NCBI RefSeq assembly: GCF_014205135.1
Contig: NZ_JACHMY010000001.1
Location: forward strand, 8,680,001 to 8,744,000
Length of the DNA stretch: 64,000 bases
Direction of reading: 5' to 3'
From: Kribbella italica
GTDB lineage: Bacteria; Actinomycetota; Actinomycetes; Propionibacteriales; Kribbellaceae
Under the pieces are notes generated by a model that saw only the letters and a list, made by a program, of their open reading frames with translations, was not told the DNA's origin and ran no database searches. Positions within the stretch are counted from its first letter, which is position 1; every line of letters starts with the position of its first letter. Shown here in pieces: positions 43,695 to 51,581 of this stretch. Both the position numbers and the translations under genes were made by a program.

Positions 43695-44186
43695 TCAGTC
43701 GACGATGCGAACCTGCGCCGACGGCCCAGGAGTGAACGCAACCTCGCGGGGCTCCGGTTCGTGTCCGCCCGCGCAGTGCATGGTCACGGTGACCTCCTCG
43801 CCACACCCGCGGTGGCGGGCGATGAGCGGGGGCCCGTCGTCGAGCGGCAGGTGCTCGTCGCCCCACTGGACCAGCGCGACCATCACCGGATACAGATCGA
43901 GCCCGGCCTGAGTCAGGCGGTACTCGTACCGCTCCCGCTGCCCAGGCAGCCGGTACGGAACACGCCGCAACAACCCCCGATCGATCAACCGAGCCAGCCG
44001 ATCAGTGAGCACCTGCCGGGGGATCTCAGTCCGGGTCCGGATGTCCTCGAACCGCCGCAGCCCGACGAACACCTCACGCAGTACGTGGAACGTCCACTTC
44101 TCGCCGAGGATCTCCATCGTGCGCGAGATCGTGCAGTTCGCCGTCGACCAGCGCAGTGCCTCCGGGGCCGTCTCCTGATCGCTCAT
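43695..44186 (-). CDS. HxlR-family transcriptional regulator
   Basis: 163 aa. The winged HTH of the HxlR type starts CTISRTMEILGEKWTFHVLREVF-like, then FEDIRTRTEIPRQVLTDRLARL. The last third (about 120-163) is an additional Cys/His-rich tail (RHRGCGEEVTVTMHCAGGH), possibly metal-binding. ATG 44186 fits the family. Divergent from a GNAT gene. Confidence 0.9.
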   Translation of the reverse strand: MSDQETAPEALRWSTANCTISRTMEILGEKWTFHVLREVFVGLRRFEDIRTRTEIPRQVLTDRLARLIDRGLLRRVPYRLPGQRERYEYRLTQAGLDLYPVMVALVQWGDEHLPLDDGPPLIARHRGCGEEVTVTMHCAGGHEPEPREVAFTPGPSAQVRIVD

Positions 44187-44241
44187 GCCACCACGATAAG
44201 TCCACTTGACAGACTCAGCCAACCCCAGCGACCCTCAATCT

Positions 44242-44751
44242 GTGAAGCAGACCCAGCTGATTCCGCCGCCACCCCGCCGTACGGACGACTTCGTGGTCCG
44301 CCGGGCCGCCCCGGACGACCACGGCAAACTCTCCGCGATGCTCGACGGCCTGTCCGAGCTGAGCCTGTACTTCCGGTTCCAGACCGCCGTCGGCCACCCA
44401 CCCCGCGCCGCATTGATCGAGCCGCTGCTGAACTCGTCCGGCGACTCCTGGGTCGCCGAGCGCAACAACCACGTGGTCGCCCACGCGATGTGGGCCTGGG
44501 CCCACGGCACCACGGACACCCCCACCGCCGAGCTGGCCGCGATCGTCGCCGACCCGTACCAGGGCCGCGGCCTAGGCACCCGCATGCTGAACCTAGCCGC
44601 CACCCAGGCCCGCGCCGCCGGCGCCGAACAACTCCTCCTGGTCGTCAGCACCGCCAACGACCGAACCCTCCGCCTCATCCGCCGCCACTGGCCCAATGCC
44701 CCCACCGAACGAGACGGCCCCTTGATCAACTTCACCATCCCCACCACCTGA
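44242..44751 (+). CDS. GNAT-family N-acetyltransferase
   Basis: 169 aa. The acetyl-CoA motif is ELAAIVADPYQGRGLGTRML (about 94-113), preceded by a typical N-terminal RRAAPDDHGKLSAMLDGLS. GTG 44242 has no ribosome-binding site; a TTG at 44206 would add 12 residues. A duplicated copy of its last 70 bp lies downstream at 44907. Confidence 0.8.
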   Translation: MKQTQLIPPPPRRTDDFVVRRAAPDDHGKLSAMLDGLSELSLYFRFQTAVGHPPRAALIEPLLNSSGDSWVAERNNHVVAHAMWAWAHGTTDTPTAELAAIVADPYQGRGLGTRMLNLAATQARAAGAEQLLLVVSTANDRTLRLIRRHWPNAPTERDGPLINFTIPTT

Positions 44752-45059
44752 CAACCCCGGACAGGCTTCGGTGGGTGAGTGAAGGGGGAGGAGGGAGCCG
44801 GTCGCCCCCGAAGCGCCAGCCGCCTCCGGCGACGGCGCGGTACGCCGGGCGCGGTCCCGCGGTACGCCGGGCGCGGCCCCGTGCGCGTACGGAAACGCCC
44901 GCGGGCCGCCGCTGGCCACTGCCCCACCGAACGCGACGGCCGTTGACCACCTCCACCATGCCCAGCACCTGACGGCCCCAGGCAGGCTTCGGTGGTGAAC
45001 GAAGGGGGAGGAGAGAGCAGGGTCGCCCCGAAGCGCCAGTCGCCTTCGGCGACGGCGCG
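44681..45059. repeat. Tandem duplication of the GNAT gene end plus downstream sequence
   Basis: Copy 1 (44681-44839) includes the last codons of the GNAT gene and about 90 bp after the stop. Copy 2 (44907-45059) repeats the order with mismatches: the CCCCACCGAACG segment, GACGGCC, ACCATGCCCAGCACCTGA, CAGGCTTCGGTGG, GAAGGGGGAGGAG and CGAAGCGCCAG. Between them a 20-22 bp CGGTACGCCGGGCGCGG unit also occurs twice (44838-44879). Copy 2 carries no start codon of its own and is a dead gene fragment. Confidence 0.7.
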
Positions 45060-45116
45060 TTCCGGCTCGCGTTCCGGCTCGCGTTCCGGCTCGCGTTCCG
45101 GCTCGCGTTCCGGCTC
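45057..45116. repeat. 12-bp tandem repeat array
   Basis: GCGTTCCGGCTC occurs five times perfectly in a row at the end of the duplicated segment. The region 44752-45193 otherwise holds no supportable gene. Confidence 0.9.
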
Positions 45117-45193
45117 GCGCCCCCGGCCCGTCCGCCCCCGCCCCTCCGCCAGGCCCGCGGGTGCGCGGATCGCCCGCGGGCCGTCGTACCGGG

Positions 45194-45667
45194 TCAGCCG
45201 AACATGCCTGGTTCGTAGGCGCCTGCCGGCTGCTGGATCATGACGTTGAGGCGGTTGTAGGTGTTGATGATCGCGATGACCGCGATCAAGACGACCAGTT
45301 CGTCTTCGGTGTAGTGCTTGGCGGCGTTGGCCCAGACCTCGTCGGAGACGCCGCCGGCGGCGTCGGCGATTCGGGTGCCTTCCTCGGCGAGTTCCAGGGC
45401 GGCGCGTTCGGCCTCGGTGAACACGGTTGCCTCGCGCCATGCGGCGACCAGGTTGAGGCGCTGGGCGGTTTCGCCGGCGGCGATGGCGTCCTTGAAGTGC
45501 ATGTCGGTGCAGAAGCCGCAGCCGTTGATCTGGCTGGCGCGCAGCTTGACCAGCTCCTGGGTCGCCATCGGCAGGCTCGACCCGCCGACTGCCTTGCCGG
45601 CGGAGTTCACGTACTTCAGGATCTGACCGGCCAAAGCGTTGCCGTGCAGGTTGAGACGGGCGTCCAT
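45194..45667 (-). CDS. Carboxymuconolactone decarboxylase / AhpD-like protein
   Basis: 157 aa. CMD-family core with the redox pair CGFC in NGCGFCTDMHFKDA (about 50-58) and a His nearby (DMH), the AhpD alkylhydroperoxidase motif. ATG 45667 is preceded by GGAGGAGATCC. A peroxidase or lactone-decarboxylase role is likely; specifics unknown. Confidence 0.85.
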   Translation of the reverse strand: MDARLNLHGNALAGQILKYVNSAGKAVGGSSLPMATQELVKLRASQINGCGFCTDMHFKDAIAAGETAQRLNLVAAWREATVFTEAERAALELAEEGTRIADAAGGVSDEVWANAAKHYTEDELVVLIAVIAIINTYNRLNVMIQQPAGAYEPGMFG

Positions 45668-45748
45668 CAGGATCTCCTCCAGGTGTTTTCCTCTGTCACC
45701 CCTCTGACAGACAGCACCCACCCGGTTGTGACAGGCCCGCCGTGTGAC

Positions 45749-46174
45749 TCACGTCTCCTGCGGCGCGACGGCGAGGTCGAGCACCCAGACCACCCCGAAC
45801 CGGTCCTTCAGCATCCCGTACAGCGGCGACCAGGCGGCCGGGCCGAGGTCCTGTACGACGTCCGCGCCCTCAGCCAGTCCCTTCCAGTACGCCGTCAGCT
45901 CCGCCGGATCGCTGCCGCGCACGGACACGAAGACCGCGTTGACGCCGGGCTCGTACTGCATCCACGCCGGTACGTCGTACGCCATCACGTGGATCCCCTG
46001 GCCGCCCTGGACCTGCCCCCACATGATCTGATCGGCGGCCGCGGGGTCCTGCGCCAGTCCGGCGTCGCCGTAGGTGACCAGCGCGACCTCGCCGCCGAAC
46101 ACGGAGCGGTAGAACTCCAGCGCCTGCCGAGCGGCGCCGCGGAAGTTGAGGTGCGTGGTGGTGGTGATCGCCAT
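45749..46174 (-). CDS. VOC-family (PhnB-like) protein
   Basis: 141 aa, a glyoxalase fold. The N-terminus THLNFRGAARQALEFYRSVFGGE and the C-terminal YGMLKDRFGVVWVLD are typical of PhnB/3-demethylubiquinone-methyltransferase-like VOC proteins. Metal use is doubtful, and the function is unknown. Divergent from a WYL regulator at 90 bp, a common association. Confidence 0.85.
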   Translation of the reverse strand: MAITTTTHLNFRGAARQALEFYRSVFGGEVALVTYGDAGLAQDPAAADQIMWGQVQGGQGIHVMAYDVPAWMQYEPGVNAVFVSVRGSDPAELTAYWKGLAEGADVVQDLGPAAWSPLYGMLKDRFGVVWVLDLAVAPQET

Positions 46175-46263
46175 CGTTGTTCTCCTCGAATGAGTCGGTG
46201 TGCCACCCACGCTAGAAACGATCGCGGCCACTTCCTGACCGCAATCCACGGCAGAATCGAAAC

Positions 46264-47244
46264 ATGGCGAACACGAGCTCCCGCACCCTCCGGCTGCTCT
46301 CCCTGCTGCAGGCCCGCCGATACTGGCCGGGCCCACTGCTCGCCGAGCGGCTCGAGGTGTCGCCGCGGACCCTGCGCCGCGACGTCGAGCGGCTGCGGGA
46401 GCTGGGCTACCCGGTCGACGCGAACCCGGGCGTCGACGGCGGGTACGCGCTGGCGCCCGGAGCGTCCCTGCCGCCGCTGGTGGTGGACGACGACGAGGCG
46501 ATGGCGCTCGCGATCGCCGTCCAGTCGCACCTCGACGACCAGGCGGCGTTGCGGGCGCTGACCAAGATCGTCCAGGTGATGCCCCGGCGGCTGCGCGCTC
46601 GCCTCACCGCCGTCCGCTCGGCGACCACGACGGCGACCACGTCGGCGACCACGTCGGCGACCACGTCGACGACCACGGCGACGCCGATCGACCACGAGAT
46701 CCTGACCACCCTGGCCCTCGCCTGCCGTGACTCCGAGCGGGTCCGCCTGCGCTACCGCGCGATCGACGGCAAGCGCACGCGGCGCGAGGTCGAGCCGTAC
46801 CAGCTCGTCCCGTTCGGCCGCCGCTGGTACCTGGTGGCCTACGACCTCGACCGCCACGACTGGCGAACCTTCCGGATCGACCGCATCGCCGCCGCCGAAG
46901 GCGCCGGTACGCCGTACGGCCCGCGCCCTCTCCCGTACGACGACGTCGCCGAGTACGTCCGGGCCAACGTCCTCGGCGGATCACAGCAAGGCCCGTACGC
47001 CGTGGAGGTGGTCGTAGCGGCACCGGCCGAGACGGTCAGCGCGCACTTCGGCCGCTGGGCCGAGGTCCAGGTCGTCACGCCGACGAGCTGCCGGGTGCTG
47101 CTGGAGACGGACTCGCTCGACGGCCCGCTGTTCTCACTCGGTGCCCTCGGCACCGACTTCCACGTGGTCGGCCCGCCGGAACTCGCCGCGGCGGTACGGG
47201 ATTGGGCCGCGAGGTTTGCGCGGTCCTCCAACGTTGCAGACTAG
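46264..47244 (+). CDS. WYL-domain transcriptional regulator (YafY type)
   Basis: 326 aa. An N-terminal HTH_11-like domain (RTLRLLSLLQARRYWPGPLLAERL, SPRTLRRDVERLRELGYPV) is followed by the WYL domain with RRWYLVAYDLDRHDWRTFRIDRI. The linker at about 118-138 is a Thr/Ala/Ser run encoded by five 12-bp repeats (46621-46680). Probably regulates the divergent VOC gene. Confidence 0.9.
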   Translation: MANTSSRTLRLLSLLQARRYWPGPLLAERLEVSPRTLRRDVERLRELGYPVDANPGVDGGYALAPGASLPPLVVDDDEAMALAIAVQSHLDDQAALRALTKIVQVMPRRLRARLTAVRSATTTATTSATTSATTSTTTATPIDHEILTTLALACRDSERVRLRYRAIDGKRTRREVEPYQLVPFGRRWYLVAYDLDRHDWRTFRIDRIAAAEGAGTPYGPRPLPYDDVAEYVRANVLGGSQQGPYAVEVVVAAPAETVSAHFGRWAEVQVVTPTSCRVLLETDSLDGPLFSLGALGTDFHVVGPPELAAAVRDWAARFARSSNVAD

Positions 47245-47304
47245 GCAGGGAACCACGCCGCCGAGGCGAAGACGCCGTAGTCGACGAACTCCGAAGGAGT
47301 CCAG

Positions 47305-48351
47305 ATGACGTTGGACAGCCACTTCATCAGCCGTGTCGAGCGGTCGACGATCCGGTCGCGCTACCCGCGGACCATCGGGCGGAACGCCCGGCTCGGGAGT
47401 CATGGGGACGGCGGGGTCGACGACGTCGTGATCCTGCACACCGACACCGGGAAGTCCGGATGGGGCCTCGCGGCCGGGCCGGTTCCCGACGACGTGGTCG
47501 GGCGGTCGGTGGGGGAGCTGATCGATCCGGCCACGGGAGTGCGCGAGGCCGGGCTGCGGGGGCTGGACTTCGCGTTGCACGACCTGGCCGGCCACCTCCT
47601 GGATCTGCCGGTGCACGCGCTGCTCGGCGGCAAGGGCACCCGGACCATCCCGATCTACGACGGCGCGGTCTACTTCGCGGACCTCGATGCGGACGGCGTG
47701 GACGCCGTACTGGCGGACTGCGCGGCCGACGACGCGGCGGGCTATCGCGCGTTCAAGCTGAAGATCGGGCGCGGGAACCGCTGGATGGAACGGGCCGAAG
47801 GAGACGCCCGGGACATCGAGGTGACCCGGGCCGTGCGAGCGGCGTACCCGGAGCACCGGATCCTGGTGGACGCCAACGACGGCTACGACTGCGACGGGTT
47901 CATCGAGTATCTGAAGGCGGTCGCGGACTGCGACCTGTACTGGGTCGAGGAGCCGTTTCTCGACGACGCCGCCGACCTGGCCCGGCTCAAGAAGCACCTG
48001 CAGGGGTCGCCGACGTTGATCGCCGAGGGAGAGTCCGACCCGGATCTCGAGCCCCTGCTGGAGATCGCGGCCGACGGCGACATCGACGTCCTGCTGATGG
48101 ACGTGGTGTCGTTCGGCCTGACCAGCTGGCGCGAGGTGATGCCGCGGGTCAGCTGCCAGGCGTCGCCGCACGCCTGGGGAGTTCCGCTCAAGACCTTGTA
48201 CGCCGCGCAGATGGCGGCGGGCCTCGGCAATGTTCCGACGGTCGAGGGAGTGCCTGGTACGACGGACGGTGTCGACACCAGTGCCTACGAGTGGAAAGAC
48301 GGCAACCTGACCGTGCCCGACCGCCCCGGCTTCGGCCTCACGCTCACCTGA
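47305..48351 (+). CDS. Enolase-superfamily (mandelate racemase-like) enzyme
   Basis: 348 aa. The KxK motif is FKLKIG (about 150-155). Metal ligands are in LVDANDGYD, YWVEEPF and LIAEGESDPD. The His-type base is in ASPHAWGVPL (about 289-298). It abstracts a proton next to a carboxylate, but the substrate (an acid sugar or related) is unknown. ATG 47305 with GGAG upstream. Confidence 0.85.
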   Translation: MTLDSHFISRVERSTIRSRYPRTIGRNARLGSHGDGGVDDVVILHTDTGKSGWGLAAGPVPDDVVGRSVGELIDPATGVREAGLRGLDFALHDLAGHLLDLPVHALLGGKGTRTIPIYDGAVYFADLDADGVDAVLADCAADDAAGYRAFKLKIGRGNRWMERAEGDARDIEVTRAVRAAYPEHRILVDANDGYDCDGFIEYLKAVADCDLYWVEEPFLDDAADLARLKKHLQGSPTLIAEGESDPDLEPLLEIAADGDIDVLLMDVVSFGLTSWREVMPRVSCQASPHAWGVPLKTLYAAQMAAGLGNVPTVEGVPGTTDGVDTSAYEWKDGNLTVPDRPGFGLTLT

Positions 48352-48414
48352 GCCTTGCGCGCCCGGCCGGACCCCGCTTAGGGTGCGACCGACAACTGAA
48401 CACGCTGTTGATCC

Positions 48415-48615
48415 GCGGCGGGAGAATCCTGCCGTCGTGCAGGTGCCGTAGGAGCAAATCCTCCCCGGGAATCTCTCAGGCCCCCGTACCGCCGTGGTCA
48501 GGCAACTCTGGAAAGCAGCCGGACAGCCGGCTCACCGACGGTGCAAGCGAAGCCCGCCAAGAACTCATCGGGCCGCGCGGAAACTCTCAGGTCCGATACA
48601 GAGCGGGGAGGAACC
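48415..48615 (+). promoter_or_regulatory. Tandem glycine riboswitch
   Basis: Aptamer 1 has GCGGGAGAATCCT, AGGTGCCGTAGGAGCAAATCC and GGAATCTCTCAGGC; aptamer 2 has CAACTCTGGAAAGCAG, CGACGGTGCAAGCGAAGCC and CGGAAACTCTCAGGTCC followed by ACAGAGCGGGGAGG. These are the conserved glycine-aptamer elements, in tandem. Located directly before gcvT, so glycine should turn on the cleavage genes. Confidence 0.9.
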
Positions 48616-48656
48616 CCGATCTCGTGGCGCGCGCCACCTGGATTCTGGAGTTCCTC

Positions 48657-49760
48657 ATGCCCACCCAGTACACCGCACTGCGCACCGAGCACGAGCGGCT
48701 CGGCGCGAACTTCACCGACTTCGGCGGCTGGCAGATGCCGCTCAAGTACCGGTCCGAACTGGCCGAGCACCACGCCGTACGACGCTCGGCCGGCCTCTTC
48801 GACCTGTCCCACATGGGCGAGGTCTGGGTGACCGGTCCGGACGCCGCGGCGTTCCTCGACCACGCCCTGGTCGGCAAGATCTCCGCGATGGCGGTCGGCA
48901 AGGCGAAGTACTCGCTGATCTGCGCCGAGGACGGTGGCGTGATCGACGACCTGATCACCTACCGGCGTCCTGAGGCGTTCCTGGTCGTCCCCAACGCCGG
49001 CAACGCCACGACAGTAGCCGCCGCGCTGACCGAGCGCGCCGAGAACTTCGACGTCACGGTCGACGACGCCTCCGCGCGGACCTCGCTGATCGCCGTCCAG
49101 GGCCCGCAGGCCGAGTCGATCCTGCTCCGGCTGATCCCGGTCGGGCAGCAGGAGTTCCTCACCACGCTCAGGTACTACGCGGCGGTCGAGATCACCGTGA
49201 CCGACCTGAACCTGCTGGTCGCGCGCACCGGCTACACCGGTGAGGACGGCTTCGAGCTCTTCGTCGCGAACGACGACGCCACCGACGTCTGGCGCGCGAT
49301 CGAGGCCGCGGCCGAGGACGGCGAGCTGACTCCGGCCGGCCTCGCGGCCCGCGACTCGCTCCGGCTGGAGGCCGGGATGCCGCTCTACGGCAACGAACTC
49401 TCCCGCGACGGCGACCCGTTCGCGGCCGGGCTCGGCGGAGTCGTTGCGTTGAGCAAGGAAGATTTCGTCGGCAAGGAAGCCCTTGCCCAGCGCAAAGAAG
49501 CGGGTTCGGCCCGCAAGCTCGTCGGCCTGACCGGTACCGGCCGGCGCGCGCCGCGCAGCCACTACCCGGTGCTCAAGGACGGCGTCGTCGTCGGCGAGAT
49601 CACCTCCGGCCAGCCCAGCCCGACGCTCGGCGTACCGGTCGCTCTGGCGTACGTCGACCTCGAGCACGCCGAGCCCGGCACCGCGCTGGACGTCGACCTG
49701 CGCGGGACCCCGGAGCCGTTCGCAGTGACCGCTCTGCCCTTCTACCAGCGCCAGAAGTGA
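48657..49760 (+). CDS. gcvT: Glycine cleavage system T protein (aminomethyltransferase)
   Basis: 367 aa. It transfers the methylene unit from H protein to tetrahydrofolate. Typical segments: LSHMGEVWVTGPDA, LICAEDGGVIDDLITYR and ARTGYTGEDGFELF, with LRLEAGMPLYGNEL. ATG 48657 starts just downstream of the riboswitch. Followed by gcvH and glyA; gcvP is not in the window. Confidence 0.96.
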   Translation: MPTQYTALRTEHERLGANFTDFGGWQMPLKYRSELAEHHAVRRSAGLFDLSHMGEVWVTGPDAAAFLDHALVGKISAMAVGKAKYSLICAEDGGVIDDLITYRRPEAFLVVPNAGNATTVAAALTERAENFDVTVDDASARTSLIAVQGPQAESILLRLIPVGQQEFLTTLRYYAAVEITVTDLNLLVARTGYTGEDGFELFVANDDATDVWRAIEAAAEDGELTPAGLAARDSLRLEAGMPLYGNELSRDGDPFAAGLGGVVALSKEDFVGKEALAQRKEAGSARKLVGLTGTGRRAPRSHYPVLKDGVVVGEITSGQPSPTLGVPVALAYVDLEHAEPGTALDVDLRGTPEPFAVTALPFYQRQK

Positions 49761-49769
49761 GGACCGACG

Positions 49770-50150
49770 ATGCCAACAGTCAAGGCCGGCCTGCAGTACT
49801 CCGACGAGCACGAGTGGGTTGCCCGCGAGGAGGCCGGGACCGTCGCGGTCGGGATCTCCGCGATCGCGACCGACGCCCTCGGTGACATCGTGTACGTCGA
49901 ACTGCCCGAGGTCGGCAGCACCGTGACCGCGGGGGAGACCTGCGGCGAGGTGGAGTCGACCAAGTCCGTCTCCGACCTGTTCTCCCCGGTGACCGGCGAG
50001 ATCACCGAGGTCAACCCGGCCGTCACCGAGGACCCCGCGGCGATCAACGAGGACCCGTACGGCGTGTGGCTGTTCAAGGTGAACGCCACCGAGGACGGTC
50101 CGCTGCTGTCGGCCGAGGACTACGCGGCCAAGCACGGCGGTGACCTGTGA
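49770..50150 (+). CDS. gcvH: Glycine cleavage system H protein
   Basis: 126 aa. It carries the aminomethyl group on lipoyl-Lys65 (ESTKSVSD). EHEWV and VELPEVGSTVTAG are family-typical. 9 bp after gcvT and overlapping the glyA start (GTGA). Confidence 0.97.
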   Translation: MPTVKAGLQYSDEHEWVAREEAGTVAVGISAIATDALGDIVYVELPEVGSTVTAGETCGEVESTKSVSDLFSPVTGEITEVNPAVTEDPAAINEDPYGVWLFKVNATEDGPLLSAEDYAAKHGGDL

Positions 50151-51439
50151 GCACCTTCCAGCAGATCGTTGCCCCGAGCCTCGATGCCGACCTGGCCGAC
50201 CTCGACCCGGAGATCGCGGCGAAGATCGCCGACGAGCTGACCCGGCAGCGCGACGGCCTGGAGATGATCGCCTCGGAGAACCACACCGCCGCGGCCGTCA
50301 TGCAGGCGCAGGGCTCGGTGCTCACCAACAAGTACGCCGAGGGCTACCCGGGCCGCCGGTACTACGGCGGTTGCGAGCACGTCGACGTGATCGAGCAGTT
50401 GGCGATCGACCGGGTGAAGGCGCTGTTCGGCGCTGCGTACGCGAACGTCCAGCCGCACTCGGGCGCGCAGGCGAACGCCTCCGTGATGCACGCGCTGATC
50501 CGTCCCGGCGACACGATCATGGGCCTCAACCTCGCGCACGGCGGTCACCTCACGCACGGCATGAAGATCAACTTCTCCGGCCGCCTGTACGACGTGATCC
50601 CGTACCAGGTGCGCCCGGACGACCACCGGATCGACATGGCCGAGGTCGAACGGCTCGCGCACGAGCACCGGCCGAAGCTGATCGTGGCCGGCTGGTCGGC
50701 GTACGCGCGGCACCTGGACTTCGCCGAGTTCCGGCGGATCGCCGATGCCGTCGACGCCTACCTGATGGTCGACATGGCACACTTCGCCGGCCTGGTCGCG
50801 GCCGGGCTGCACCCGTCGCCGGTGCCGCACGCGCACGTCACCACGTCGACGACGCACAAGACACTGGCTGGTCCGCGCGGCGGCATCATCCTGACCAACG
50901 ACGCCGACCTGGCCAAGAAGCTCAACTCCGCCGTCTTCCCCGGCCAGCAGGGCGGACCGCTCGAGCACGTGATCGCGGGCAAGGCGGTGTCGTTCAAGAT
51001 CGCGGCCTCCGAGGAGTTCCGCGAGCGCCAGGAGCGCGTGCTGGTGGGCGCGCGGATCCTGGCCGAGCGGCTGAACCGGCCGGACGTCGCCAAGCACGGC
51101 ATCTCGGTGGTCTCCGGCGGGACCGACGTCCACCTGGTGCTGGTCGACCTGCGCGACTGCCTGCTCGACGGGCAGCAGGCCGAGGACCGGCTGGCCTCGA
51201 TCGACATCACGGTCAACCGCAACGCCGTCCCGTTCGACCCGCGACCGCCGATGGTGACGTCGGGCTTGCGGATCGGTACGCCGGCGCTGGCGACCCGTGG
51301 TTTCGGCGAGCAGGCGTTCACCGAGGTGGCCGACATCATCGCCGAGGCACTGACCGCCGACGCCGAGGCGGACCTGTCCGACCTGCGCCACCGGGTCGCC
51401 GTACTGGCTGCCGCCCATCCGCTGTACGCCGGGGAGTAG
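50147..51439 (+). CDS. glyA: Serine hydroxymethyltransferase
   Basis: 430 aa, fold type I PLP enzyme interconverting serine and glycine with folate. MIASENHTA, YAEGYPGRRYYGG, HSGAQAN and the PLP lysine in TTSTTHKTLAGPRGG are all present. GTG 50147 overlaps the gcvH stop. Third gene in the glycine-riboswitch operon, balancing one-carbon units. Confidence 0.96.
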   Translation: MSTFQQIVAPSLDADLADLDPEIAAKIADELTRQRDGLEMIASENHTAAAVMQAQGSVLTNKYAEGYPGRRYYGGCEHVDVIEQLAIDRVKALFGAAYANVQPHSGAQANASVMHALIRPGDTIMGLNLAHGGHLTHGMKINFSGRLYDVIPYQVRPDDHRIDMAEVERLAHEHRPKLIVAGWSAYARHLDFAEFRRIADAVDAYLMVDMAHFAGLVAAGLHPSPVPHAHVTTSTTHKTLAGPRGGIILTNDADLAKKLNSAVFPGQQGGPLEHVIAGKAVSFKIAASEEFRERQERVLVGARILAERLNRPDVAKHGISVVSGGTDVHLVLVDLRDCLLDGQQAEDRLASIDITVNRNAVPFDPRPPMVTSGLRIGTPALATRGFGEQAFTEVADIIAEALTADAEADLSDLRHRVAVLAAAHPLYAGE

Positions 51440-51456
51440 GGGCCGGGCACAACAAA

Positions 51457-51481
51457 GGCAGAGAGAAAGAATCTCCCTGCC
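51457..51481 (+). terminator. Possible weak terminator after glyA
   Basis: GGCAG-AGA/TCT-CTGCC can form an imperfect hairpin with an A-rich loop; no T-tract follows. Confidence 0.35.
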
Positions 51482-51503
51482 GTAATTAGGTTATAGCGCA
51501 GAT

Positions 51504-51523
51504 GGGGACTTGCCGCAAGGCCC
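51504..51523. promoter_or_regulatory. RAE-like inverted repeat upstream of rox
   Basis: GGGGACTTGCCGCAAGGCCC has a TTGC-C-GCAA core with G/C arms, resembling the rifamycin-associated element that precedes rifampin-inactivation genes in actinomycetes. It lies about 60 bp before the start codon. A partial copy ATGGGGACTTG recurs at the start codon. Confidence 0.65.
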
Positions 51524-51581
51524 AGGGGGTGCTGGAGAATCCTGCGAGTTGCTGATCGACAGCTCGGGGAAATGGGGACTT

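Noticed and set aside
43228..43911. Pro/Arg/Gly-rich open frame
   Set aside because: The frame exists only because the GC repeats lack stop codons.
44907..44969. Second GNAT gene
   Set aside because: Only the last about 20 codons are present as a duplicated fragment.
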